Source: Nonomuraea dietziae (GTDB taxonomy: Bacteria; Actinomycetota; Actinomycetes; Streptosporangiales; Streptosporangiaceae). Taken from it: a DNA stretch of 64,000 nt. Each line of letters begins with the position of its first letter. The stretch's first letter is position 1. The translations under genes were made by a program, and so were the position numbers. The stretch is from assembly GCF_014195505.1 (NCBI RefSeq), contig NZ_JACIBV010000002.1, forward strand, positions 852,790 through 916,789. The letters are read 5' to 3'. Below the pieces are notes generated by a model that did no database searches, was not told where the DNA came from, and saw only the letters and a program-made list of their open reading frames with translations. Positions 27,919-35,821 of the stretch are shown here, one piece after another.

Positions 27919-28982
27919 GGCCGGACCTCACCTTCCTCAGCGTCGTCGAGGACGGCCCTGACGACTACGTGGTCGGCAACGGGGTCGCGTTCGTCAACGT
28001 CCCCGGCATCGCGGCGACCGTCCTGGCGCTGCTCGACGGCTCCAGGACGGTGGAGGAGGTCAGGAAGGAGGTCCTGGAGCGCCACGGCGCCGACGTGGAC
28101 GTGGCGGCCTTCGTCGCGGGCCTGGACGGCATGGGCCTGCTTCGCCGGCCCGACCTGGCGCCGAATCTCTGGGACAGGATCAGACCCGGGCAGGTGGGCT
28201 GGCTGTTCTCCCCCGCCGCCAACGCGGTCGTCGCCCTGCTGACGCTCTGCGCGGTGGCGGCCGTCATCGCGCGACCGAGGATCGTCACCGGCATGTCGGG
28301 GCTGGTCTGGGCGGACAGCCTGGCCTTCACGCTGTCGTTCGCGGTCGGCTCGTGGGCGCTGGTCCTCGTCCACGAGCTGAGCCACATCCTCGCCGCCCGC
28401 TCCCTGGGCGTGCGGGCCGAGCTGTCGCTGGGCACCCGCCTGCAGTTCCTGGTCGTGCAGACGAAGGTCACCGGCGTCTGGCGGCTGCCGCGCCGCCGCC
28501 GCTACCGCGCCCACCTGGCGGGGATGCGCACCGACCTGTTCCTGGTCGCCGTCAGCGCCTGCGCGCTGTACGTGGCCGAGCACGGCCTGGCCCGCCTGGT
28601 GCTGGCCATCTGCGCCTCCCAGATCGTCTGGCAGTTCCTGTTCTTCATGCGCACGGACGTCTACTACGCCCTGGCGAACGCGGGCGGCAACAAGAACCTC
28701 ATGGCCGACGCCCAGGCCTACCTGCGCGAACGTAAGAGCGGGCGCGACAGGGACAGGCCTGTTGGCGTGCGGGTCTACGCGTGGTTCCTGATGGCGGGCA
28801 GGGTGCTCGGACTGGCGTTCCTCGTCGGCTACACCATCCCGATCACGGTGGCGATCTGCCGCCAGGCCGTGGCCGAGTCGCAGCCCGCCACGCTCGTGGT
28901 CGTCGCCTTCGGCTGGGCGCTCTATCTGTGGGTCTTCGCCCACGGTCGGCTCACGGCGCTTCGGTCCCCGCCAGGATCATGA
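27915..28982 (+). CDS. M50-family membrane metalloprotease with PqqD-like N-terminus
   Basis: A 355-residue protein, GTG start overlapping the ThiF stop (GTGA). Residues 5-80 resemble PqqD (VVGNGVAFVNVPGIAATVLALLDGSRTVEEV), a peptide-leader-binding fold. The rest has about six membrane segments with zinc motif HELSH (153-157) and a likely third ligand D248 in RTDVYYALANAGGNKNLM, as in YydH-type M50 proteins of peptide clusters. It may cut or release the modified peptide at the membrane. No ABC transporter is nearby, so it might also serve export. It converges on rel with a 32-base gap and no obvious terminator. Confidence 0.85.
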   Translation: MRPDLTFLSVVEDGPDDYVVGNGVAFVNVPGIAATVLALLDGSRTVEEVRKEVLERHGADVDVAAFVAGLDGMGLLRRPDLAPNLWDRIRPGQVGWLFSPAANAVVALLTLCAVAAVIARPRIVTGMSGLVWADSLAFTLSFAVGSWALVLVHELSHILAARSLGVRAELSLGTRLQFLVVQTKVTGVWRLPRRRRYRAHLAGMRTDLFLVAVSACALYVAEHGLARLVLAICASQIVWQFLFFMRTDVYYALANAGGNKNLMADAQAYLRERKSGRDRDRPVGVRVYAWFLMAGRVLGLAFLVGYTIPITVAICRQAVAESQPATLVVVAFGWALYLWVFAHGRLTALRSPPGS

Positions 28983-29014
28983 TCTTCCTGGTGGGAGACC
29001 CGAAGGTGCCGCGG

Positions 29015-31315
29015 TCAGCCGCCGGCGGCTCCGCTGACCCGGTAGACGTCGTAGACGCCCTGAATGCTGCGCACGGCCTTCAGCACGTGGCCCAGGTGCT
29101 TGGGGTCACCCATCTCGAAGGTGAACTTGCTGACCGCCACCCGGTCGCGCGAGGTGGTCACCGACGCCGACAGGATGTTGACGTGCTGGTCGGACAGGGT
29201 GCGCGTGACATCCGACAGCAGCCTCGGCCGGTCGAGCGCCTCCACCTGGATCGCCACGAGGAACACGGAGTCCTCGTTGGGCGCCCACGTCACCTCGACC
29301 AGGCGGTCGGGCTGCTCCTTCAGCTGCTGCACGTTCGAGCAGTCGGAGCGGTGCACGGAGACGCCGTGGCCGCGCGTGACGAAGCCGACGATGTCGTCGC
29401 CCGGCACGGGGGTGCAACATCGCGAGAGCCGTACCCACACGTCGGAGTCGCCCGCCACCACGACGCCCGCGCCGCCGCCGCTCTTGGGACGGCGGCTGAG
29501 CCTGGTGGGCATCGAGGTCTCAGCGATGTCCTCCTCGGCGCTGTCGACGCCGCCGATGGAGGCCACGAGCTTCTGCACGACCGACTGGGCGGCGATGTGC
29601 CCCTCGCCGACCGCCGCGTAGAGCGCCGAGACGTCGGGGTAGCGCAGGTCGCGGGCGAGGGCCAGCAGCGACTCACCGGACATCAGGCGCTGCAGCGGCA
29701 GGCCCTGCTTGCGCATGGCCCTGCCGATGGCCTCCTTGCCCGCCTCGATCGCGGTCTCGCGCCGCTCCTTGGAGAACCACTGCCTGATCTTGTTCCGGGC
29801 GCGGCCCGACTTGACGAACTTCAGCCAGTCGCGCGAGGGACCGGCGTCGGGCGACTTGGAGGTGAAGATCTCGACAGTGTCGCCGTTGCCCAGCCGCGAC
29901 TCCAGCGGCACCAGCCGTCCGTTGACCCGCGCGCCGATGCAGCGGTGACCGACCTCGGTGTGGACGGCGTAGGCGAAGTCGACGGGCGTCGCGCCCTCGG
30001 GCAGCGCCACCACCTGGCCGCGCGGCGTGAAGACGTACACCTCCGACACCGACAGGTCGAAGCGCAGCGACTCGAGGAACTCGCCGGGATCGGAGGTCTC
30101 CTTCTGCCAGTCGAGCAGCTGGCGCAGCCACGCCATGTCTCCGCCCGGCTGCTTGACCTTGCCCGAGGGGCCGGGCGTGCCGGCCTCCTCCTTGTACTTC
30201 CAGTGCGCGGCGACGCCGTACTCGGCCCTGTGGTGCATCGCGTGCGTGCGGATCTGCAGCTCGACCGGCTTGCCCTCAGGACCGATCACCGTGGTGTGCA
30301 GCGACTGGTACATGTTGAACTTGGGCATCGCGATGTAGTCCTTGAACCGGCCGGGCACCGGGTTCCACCTGGCATGGATCGTTCCGAGCGCCGCATAGCA
30401 GTCGCGCACGGAGTCGACCAGGACCCTGATGCCCACCAGGTCGTAGATGTCGTCGAAGGCCACGTCGCGGGCGATCATCTTCTGGTAGACCGAGTAGTAG
30501 TGCTTCGGCCTGCCCTTGACCACCGCGCGGATCTTCGCGTCGCGCAGGTCGGCCGAGACCTTCTCGATGACCTCCTGGAGGAACAGGTCTCGACGAGGGG
30601 CCCGCTCGGAGACCATGCGGGCGATCTCGTCGTAGCGCTTGGGGTAGAGCATCGCGAACGCGAGGTCCTCGAGCTCCCACTTGATCGTGTTCATGCCCAG
30701 GCGGTGGGCCAGCGGCGCGAAGATCTCCAGCGTCTCGCGGGACTTCTGCTGCCGCTTGTGCTCGGGCAGGTAACGCATCGTGCGCATGTTGTGGAGGCGG
30801 TCGGCCAGCTTGATGACCAGCACCCTGATGTCGCGCGACATCGCCACGACCATCTTGCGCACGGTCTCGGCCTGCGCGGCGTCGCCGAACTTGACCTTGT
30901 CCAGCTTGGTGACACCGTCGACCAGCAGCGCGATCTTGTCACCGAAGTCGGCGCGCAGCTCGTCGAGGCTGTAGGCGGTGTCCTCGACCGTGTCGTGCAG
31001 CAGCGCGGCGCACAGCGTCTCGTCGTCGGTGCCCAGCTCGGCCAGGATCGTCGCGACGGCCAGCGGATGCGTGATGTAGGGATCGCCGCTCTTCCGCTTC
31101 TGGTCGCGGTGATGGTAGGCGGCCACATCGTAGGCACGCTCGATCACGCGCAAGTCAGCCTTGGGATGGGTGGCCCGGACCGTCCTGAAAAGCGGCTCCA
31201 GCACCGGATTCATGGCCCCACCCCCAAACCGTCGACGACGCACCGCTGGAACGCCGGAACCCCCATCGGAATTTCCGGCTTCGGTTACGTCGGGCACGAC
31301 CACTTCACGGGGCAC
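29015..31315 (-). CDS. rel: Bifunctional (p)ppGpp synthetase/hydrolase
   Basis: A 766-residue RelA/SpoT homologue that makes and degrades the stringent-response alarmone. Order of domains: HD hydrolase (HPLAVATILAELGTDDETLCAALLHDTVED, about residues 70-190), synthetase (GRPKHYYSVYQKM to YQSLHTTVIGPEGKPVELQIRT, 260-370), TGS (VYVFTPRGQVVALPEGATPVDFAY), helical and zinc-finger-like region (CCTPVPGDDIVGF), and ACT (687-766). Both catalytic sites look intact. The GTG (31315) has GAGGAG six bases upstream. It follows apt, as in other actinobacteria, and probably shares the yajC-secDF-apt-rel transcript at least partly. Confidence 0.96.
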   Translation of the reverse strand: MPREVVVPDVTEAGNSDGGSGVPAVRRRRFGGGAMNPVLEPLFRTVRATHPKADLRVIERAYDVAAYHHRDQKRKSGDPYITHPLAVATILAELGTDDETLCAALLHDTVEDTAYSLDELRADFGDKIALLVDGVTKLDKVKFGDAAQAETVRKMVVAMSRDIRVLVIKLADRLHNMRTMRYLPEHKRQQKSRETLEIFAPLAHRLGMNTIKWELEDLAFAMLYPKRYDEIARMVSERAPRRDLFLQEVIEKVSADLRDAKIRAVVKGRPKHYYSVYQKMIARDVAFDDIYDLVGIRVLVDSVRDCYAALGTIHARWNPVPGRFKDYIAMPKFNMYQSLHTTVIGPEGKPVELQIRTHAMHHRAEYGVAAHWKYKEEAGTPGPSGKVKQPGGDMAWLRQLLDWQKETSDPGEFLESLRFDLSVSEVYVFTPRGQVVALPEGATPVDFAYAVHTEVGHRCIGARVNGRLVPLESRLGNGDTVEIFTSKSPDAGPSRDWLKFVKSGRARNKIRQWFSKERRETAIEAGKEAIGRAMRKQGLPLQRLMSGESLLALARDLRYPDVSALYAAVGEGHIAAQSVVQKLVASIGGVDSAEEDIAETSMPTRLSRRPKSGGGAGVVVAGDSDVWVRLSRCCTPVPGDDIVGFVTRGHGVSVHRSDCSNVQQLKEQPDRLVEVTWAPNEDSVFLVAIQVEALDRPRLLSDVTRTLSDQHVNILSASVTTSRDRVAVSKFTFEMGDPKHLGHVLKAVRSIQGVYDVYRVSGAAGG

Positions 31316-31391
31316 ACAGACTCCTCGCGTCCGAGTCCAGATCCCCTCAGTGTATCCAGGTGGAAAACCCGCGCGTCGGCCGGTGCGCCAA

Positions 31392-31913
31392 TCACACGAT
31401 CACGAGCGAGTGGAGATCGACTCCCGTGAGCCGTTCCCTGCCCTTCAGGAAGGCCAGCTCCATGAGGACGGCCAGGCCGACGACCTCGGCGCCCGCCCTC
31501 TTCACCAGCTCCACAGCGGCCTCAGCGGTACCGCCCGTGGCCAGCACGTCGTCGACGATCAGCACGCGGTCGCCGGGGCTGAAGGCGTCCCGGTGGACCT
31601 CGATGTCGGCCGTGCCGTACTCCAGCTCGTAGGAGGTCTCGAGGGTCGCGGAGGGCAGCTTGCCCTTCTTGCGCACCGGCACGAACCCCGCCTGCGCCCG
31701 GTAGGCCGCGGGCGCGGCGAGGATGAAGCCACGCGCCTCGATGCCCACGATCTTGTCGACGCCCGGGTAGAGGCCGGCCAGCTCGTCGATCACGGCGGCG
31801 AAGGCCTTGGCGTCGGCAAGGAGCGGGGTGATGTCCTTGAACACGACGCCCGGCTTGGGGTAGTCGTTGACGTCCCTGATCCTGTCGAGGATCAGCTGGC
31901 TCAGCTCGCTCAC
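31392..31913 (-). CDS. apt: Adenine phosphoribosyltransferase
   Basis: A 173-residue salvage enzyme converting adenine and PRPP to AMP. It has IVGIEARGFILAAPAAYRAQAGFVPVRKKGKLP (substrate flap) and the PRPP loop RVLIVDDVLATGGTAEAAVEL. The start is the GTG at 31913 (VSELSQLILDRIRDV), with GGGAGA nine bases upstream; the open frame continues farther but without similarity. It lies between rel and secF, with the secF terminator in the 314-base gap upstream, so apt-rel may have their own promoter there. Confidence 0.94.
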   Translation of the reverse strand: MSELSQLILDRIRDVNDYPKPGVVFKDITPLLADAKAFAAVIDELAGLYPGVDKIVGIEARGFILAAPAAYRAQAGFVPVRKKGKLPSATLETSYELEYGTADIEVHRDAFSPGDRVLIVDDVLATGGTAEAAVELVKRAGAEVVGLAVLMELAFLKGRERLTGVDLHSLVIV

Positions 31914-32176
31914 GTCGTGTTGTCTCCCTTGTCCGCGGGTGGCCCGCTCTACCGACGACCCACCCTCCCACAATCCCGCGCCGGCGACGACATCGGCCTC
32001 GCGGTCGCCCCTGAGTCGCCCCTCCCCCACCCCAGAGCCCTCATCGGCTCTCTGGCGGCACTACCGCTCCTCGTCGTGCCCGCTGCTCTCTGCGGGCGCG
32101 CAGCCGTGCCGTGTGCGCATCGGCAGGGGGCGTGTGGGTGACCGGTCAGGGGAGCGGTGTTCGAGGGTGGGAACGG

Positions 32177-32216
32177 CGACGCCTCCGCACCCCTGGAGCG
32201 GGGTGCGGAGGCGTCG
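32177..32216 (-). terminator. Terminator after secF
   Basis: A perfect 17-base stem (CGACGCCTCCGCACCCC and its complement) with a 6-base loop lies 12 bases after the secF stop. It is one of the strongest hairpins in the window and should separate secDF from apt-rel. The rest of the 31914-32227 gap shows nothing recognisable. Confidence 0.85.
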
Positions 32217-32227
32217 GCGAGGTGGAG

Positions 32228-33232
32228 CTAGTTCTTCGCGACCGCGGCCCGCTTGGAGCCGCTCTTGCCGCCGCCCGTCGAGGCGAGCCTGCGGGCGATC
32301 GCCTGGTACTTCGGCTCGCGCTCCTTCAGCGTCACCAGCAGCGGCGTGGCCACGCACAGCGAGGAGTACGTGCCGACCAGCATGCCGACGAACAGCGCCA
32401 GCGACAGGTCCTTCAGCGTGCCCGCGCCCAGGACCGTCGTGCCGATGAACAGGATCGCGGCCACCGGGAGGATGGCGACGAGCGAGGTGTTCAGCGACCT
32501 GATCAGCGTGTGGTTGAGCGCGTCGTTGGCGGCCATCGTGTACGTCTTCTTGGAGGTCGTGCCGAGCTTGGCGGTGACCTCCTTGATCATGTCGAAGACG
32601 ACGACCGCGTCGTACAGCGAGTAGCCGAGGATCGTGAGGAAGCCCAGCAGCGTCGCGGGGGTGACCTCGAAGCCCGACCAGGCGTAGATGCCCGCCGTGA
32701 TCACCAGGTCGTGGATCAGCGCGACGATCGCCGCCAGCGCCATCTTGGGCTCGAAGGCCATGCTCAGATACAGAATGATCGCGAGCATGAACACGCCGAG
32801 GCCGATCCAGGCCTTGTTGGCGACCTCACCGCCCCACGAGGCCCCGATCGAGGTGATCGAGATCTGCTTGGAGTCGACGCCGAGCTCGGTGGCGACCGAC
32901 TGCTGTACCTTGGTGAGGTTGGCCTCGTCCAGAGTCTCGGTGGTGACGCGCCAGCCGCTGCCGGCCTGCTGGACGATCGGCTGGTGCACGCCCGCGTCGG
33001 TCATGGTCTCGCGGACCTGCTCGATGGTGGCCTTCGGCGCGGCGAAGGAGAACACCGAGCCGCCCTTGAACTCCACGCCCAGGTTCAGCGGGCTGCCGTT
33101 GGTGGCGGCGCTGAACACCAGACCGGCGATGGAGAACAGGAGCAGGAAGGCCGAAAGGCTGTACCACAGCTTCCGGCGGCCGACGAAGTCGACGTCGATC
33201 TCGCCACGGTAGAGGCGACGCCCGAGTCCCAT
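32228..33232 (-). CDS. secF: Protein translocase subunit SecF
   Basis: A 334-residue membrane subunit of the SecDF complex, which uses the proton gradient to pull secreted proteins through SecYEG. It has six membrane helices, a periplasmic-side P1-like region (LGVEFKGGSVFSFAAP), and conserved HDLVITAGIYAWSG and GYSLYDAVVVFDMIKE motifs. The C-terminal Lys/Arg-rich tail (GGGKSGSKRAAVAKN) is typical of actinobacteria. The ATG is one base after the secD stop. Confidence 0.95.
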   Translation of the reverse strand: MGLGRRLYRGEIDVDFVGRRKLWYSLSAFLLLFSIAGLVFSAATNGSPLNLGVEFKGGSVFSFAAPKATIEQVRETMTDAGVHQPIVQQAGSGWRVTTETLDEANLTKVQQSVATELGVDSKQISITSIGASWGGEVANKAWIGLGVFMLAIILYLSMAFEPKMALAAIVALIHDLVITAGIYAWSGFEVTPATLLGFLTILGYSLYDAVVVFDMIKEVTAKLGTTSKKTYTMAANDALNHTLIRSLNTSLVAILPVAAILFIGTTVLGAGTLKDLSLALFVGMLVGTYSSLCVATPLLVTLKEREPKYQAIARRLASTGGGKSGSKRAAVAKN

Positions 33233-33233
33233 G

Positions 33234-35075
33234 TCAGGCCTCCTGCGGGGTGGTCGTACGGACAGTGTCCGGCCCCATGCGCTCGGCGTCGAGACCGGAG
33301 AGCTTGTGACCCTTGGCGAAGAACTTCATCCTCGCCAGCAGCGCGATGAACGGCTTGGTGAACATGAACACCACCAGCACGTCGATCAGCGTGGTGAGGC
33401 CCATCGCGAAGGCGAAGCCCGCCACACCGCCGACCGCGAGGAAGTAGAGCACGATGGCGGCGATGAACATGACCGCGTCGGCGATCAGGATCGTCCGCCT
33501 GGCTCGCACCCAGGCCACCTCGACGGCGGCGCGCAGGGTGCGCCTGCCCTCCTTCATCTCGTCTCTGATGCGTTCGAAGTAGACGATGAAGGAGTCGGCC
33601 GTGATGCCGATCGACACCACCAGGCCGATGATGTGCGGCAGCGAGAGGCCGAAGCCCGCGTACGTGCCCAGCAGCACGACCGCCTCGTAGGTGATGATCG
33701 AGGCCACCACCAGGCTCAGCACCGCGACGAGACCGAGACCGCGGTAGTAGAGCAGGGAGTACAGGACCACCAGGCCGAGGCCGATGGCGCCGGAGATGAG
33801 GCCGCCCATGAGCTGGTCGTTGCCCAGCGTCGAGGAGATGGTGTCGATGGAGCTGCGCACGAACTTCAGCGGGAGCGCGCCGTACTTCAGCTGGTCGGCC
33901 AGCTTGGTAGCGCTCTCCTGGGTGAAGCTGCCGCTGATCTCGGCGCGACCGCCGGGGATCGGCTCGTTGATGTTCGGCGCGGTGATGACGACGCCGTCGA
34001 GGACGACGGCGACCATGTTGCGCGGCGCCTGCGCCTGGTAGGCCTTGGTGGTCAGGGCCGACCACGCCGAGGCGCCCGCGCTCTTGAAGTTCAGCTGGAC
34101 GACCCACTGGCCCGTGGTCTGCTGGACACCCGCGCTGGCGGTGTCGATGTCGGCGCCGACGACCTCAGCCTTGTCGAGGATGTACTTGGCGGTGCCGTCC
34201 TGGTCGCAGGTGACGTACGGCTTGGACGGGTCGTCCTGGACGCCCTGGCCGCTGTTCTTGGCGCAGTCGAGCTCGTTGAACTGCTTGATCAGCGCCGGGT
34301 CGATGCCCGCGAGAGCCGGGTCGGCGGCGGGGTCGCCGCTCGGCTGGGCGCTGGGCGTCGCCGAGGGCGTGGCCTTGGAGTCGTTGCCCTTCGGGTCGTT
34401 CCCCTTGGCGTCGTTGTTCTTGCCGTCGTTGTTCTTGGCGTCGTTACCCTTGGCGTCGTTGGCCTTGGGGTCGTTCGCCTTCTGCTCCGACTGGCCCTGC
34501 GTGCTCGCCGAGGGGGCGGGGTTGGGCGAGGTCAGCGCGGACGACAGGGCCTTTCCCGTCGGGGAGGCGCTCGGCGCGGGGACCTTGGCCGACGGCTGAA
34601 CGCTCGGCGCGGCGGAGGGTGAGCCCGACGGCTGTCCGCTCGGCCCGGTGGAGGGGGTGGGCGCCTGCGTGGGCATGGTGCTCGGCTGCGGCTGGGCCGC
34701 CTCGGCGGCCAGGACCTGACGGAAGCGGAGCTCCGCCGTGGTGCCGACCAGCTTGATGACCTCGTCCTTGCCGGCCCCCGGCACCGAGATGACGATGTTG
34801 TCGCCGGACTTGGCGACCTCCGCGTCGGAGATTCCGGTGCCGTTCACCCGCTCACGGATGATGTTGACGGCGAGGTTGAGGCTCTCCTCGGAGGGGGGAG
34901 TGCCATTCGGGGTGACCGGCGAGAGGGTCGCCGTCGTACCACCTGCGAGGTCGAGTCCGAGCTTCGGCGTGAACGCCGGCTGCAGGAACATCGCCCCGCC
35001 CATGGCGAGAATGAGCGCCAGGAGCACCAGGAGCGTGCGCCCCGGCTTGCTCTGGCCGCTGGTCGGTCGGGCCAC
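33234..35075 (-). CDS. secD: Protein translocase subunit SecD with low-complexity insert
   Basis: A 613-residue SecD. Helix 1 is TLLVLLALILAMGGAMFL, followed by LGLDLAGGTTATL, the external P1 domain, and the C-terminal six-helix region with DSFIVYFERIRDEMKEG. Within P1 (about residues 128-245) there is a long Pro/Ser/Ala-rich linker plus seven consecutive K-x-N-D-x pentapeptides (residues about 197-231; bases 34379-34485). Actinobacterial SecD often has a Ser/Pro linker here, but the pentapeptide block is unusual. Start GTG. secD, secF and yajC form an operon. Confidence 0.95.
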   Translation of the reverse strand: MARPTSGQSKPGRTLLVLLALILAMGGAMFLQPAFTPKLGLDLAGGTTATLSPVTPNGTPPSEESLNLAVNIIRERVNGTGISDAEVAKSGDNIVISVPGAGKDEVIKLVGTTAELRFRQVLAAEAAQPQPSTMPTQAPTPSTGPSGQPSGSPSAAPSVQPSAKVPAPSASPTGKALSSALTSPNPAPSASTQGQSEQKANDPKANDAKGNDAKNNDGKNNDAKGNDPKGNDSKATPSATPSAQPSGDPAADPALAGIDPALIKQFNELDCAKNSGQGVQDDPSKPYVTCDQDGTAKYILDKAEVVGADIDTASAGVQQTTGQWVVQLNFKSAGASAWSALTTKAYQAQAPRNMVAVVLDGVVITAPNINEPIPGGRAEISGSFTQESATKLADQLKYGALPLKFVRSSIDTISSTLGNDQLMGGLISGAIGLGLVVLYSLLYYRGLGLVAVLSLVVASIITYEAVVLLGTYAGFGLSLPHIIGLVVSIGITADSFIVYFERIRDEMKEGRRTLRAAVEVAWVRARRTILIADAVMFIAAIVLYFLAVGGVAGFAFAMGLTTLIDVLVVFMFTKPFIALLARMKFFAKGHKLSGLDAERMGPDTVRTTTPQEA

Positions 35076-35117
35076 TGGTCGTCGTTTCTTTCAGGTAGGG
35101 GTCGGCCGCAAGACTAG

Positions 35118-35483
35118 TCAGGACTTGTTGGTATTCGTGCCCTGATCGCCGTTGCGGTCCACCGTCTCGTCGGCTTCGTCGTTCGTCTCCGGGACCGCCG
35201 TCGCGGCGATCTTGTCGTCGACCGGGGTGACGACGCGGCCGATGGCGGCCTTCACCCAGCGGGTCTCGACCCCAGGAGAGACCTCCAGGATGACATCCTC
35301 GTTGTCAATGGCGACCACGGTGGCGAACAGGCCGGTGGTGGTCATGACGCGGGCGCCAGGCGCGAGCGAGTTCTGCATCTGGAGCGCCTCCTGCTGCCGC
35401 TTGCGCTGCGGCCTGATGAGCAGGAAGTAGAACACCACCACCAACAGGATGAGCGGCAGGATGTTCATGAGCGTTGAGTTCAC
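35118..35483 (-). CDS. yajC: Preprotein translocase accessory subunit YajC
   Basis: A 121-residue single-pass membrane protein associated with SecDF. The helix is LMNILPLILLVVVFYFLLIRPQ, followed by the conserved RPQRKRQQEALQMQNSLAPGARVMTTTGLFATV and an acidic, Asn/Asp-rich tail. The GTG at 35483 is preferred because GGAAGG lies eight bases upstream; a longer start would add eight unconserved residues. The first gene of yajC-secD-secF. Confidence 0.92.
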   Translation of the reverse strand: MNSTLMNILPLILLVVVFYFLLIRPQRKRQQEALQMQNSLAPGARVMTTTGLFATVVAIDNEDVILEVSPGVETRWVKAAIGRVVTPVDDKIAATAVPETNDEADETVDRNGDQGTNTNKS

Positions 35484-35670
35484 GAGGGCGACCTTCCATC
35501 TTCTATACAAGATGATGACACCGGCTTCGAGCCGGAAATTCCATGCGTTGCGTCGAGGGCCGCGCCGCTCAGCCCGTCAGCTTACACAGCCAGCCAAGCC
35601 ACGGAGTGTAGGCGGTTGTTGCGAAACCCGGCAACGAGGCAGCGTTTCGGCGCGCGGGGAAGTTCCCAAT

Positions 35671-35685
35671 TTGCAACGCTTGCAA
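35671..35685. promoter_or_regulatory. TTGCAA-N3-TTGCAA operator-like site
   Basis: Two TTGCAA hexamers, each a perfect palindrome, are separated by CGC, making a 15-base site symmetric except at its centre. It sits about 190 bases upstream of the yajC start. The shape fits a dimeric regulator; no cognate regulator gene is in the window. Confidence 0.35.
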
Positions 35686-35775
35686 CCGTTCTGTGACCGC
35701 CCTTTCGAGAACGTGTGCGGACGGGCCGTGACGGCGGGTCAGCGGTGATCCCGGTGAGCGTCTCCCTGGACGGGC

Positions 35776-35808
35776 GCCCGCCGGTGACGGGGGTGGGGCT
35801 CGGCGGGC
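35776..35808 (-). terminator. Hairpin after ruvB
   Basis: An 8-base stem (GCCCGCCG/CGGCGGGC) with a 17-base loop lies 13 bases after the ruvB stop. No U-tract. Probable end of the ruvCAB transcript. Confidence 0.45.
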
Positions 35809-35821
35809 TTGCCGTCGGGGA

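Larger units (their letters stand above)
35484..35821. other. Promoter region of yajC-secDF; no gene seen
   Basis: A 338-base gap between yajC and ruvB. Near yajC the minus strand has TTGTATAGAAG, a possible -10 (TATAGA), without a clear -35. Further up are a small hairpin CCGGCTTCGAGCCGG (35521-35535), an operator-like TTGCAA pair and the ruvB terminator. The middle is more AT-rich than the surroundings, as expected for regulatory DNA. Confidence 0.5.

Noticed and set aside
28781..31429. 882-codon plus-strand frame opposite rel
   Set aside because: Antisense shadow of rel with no recognisable domain.
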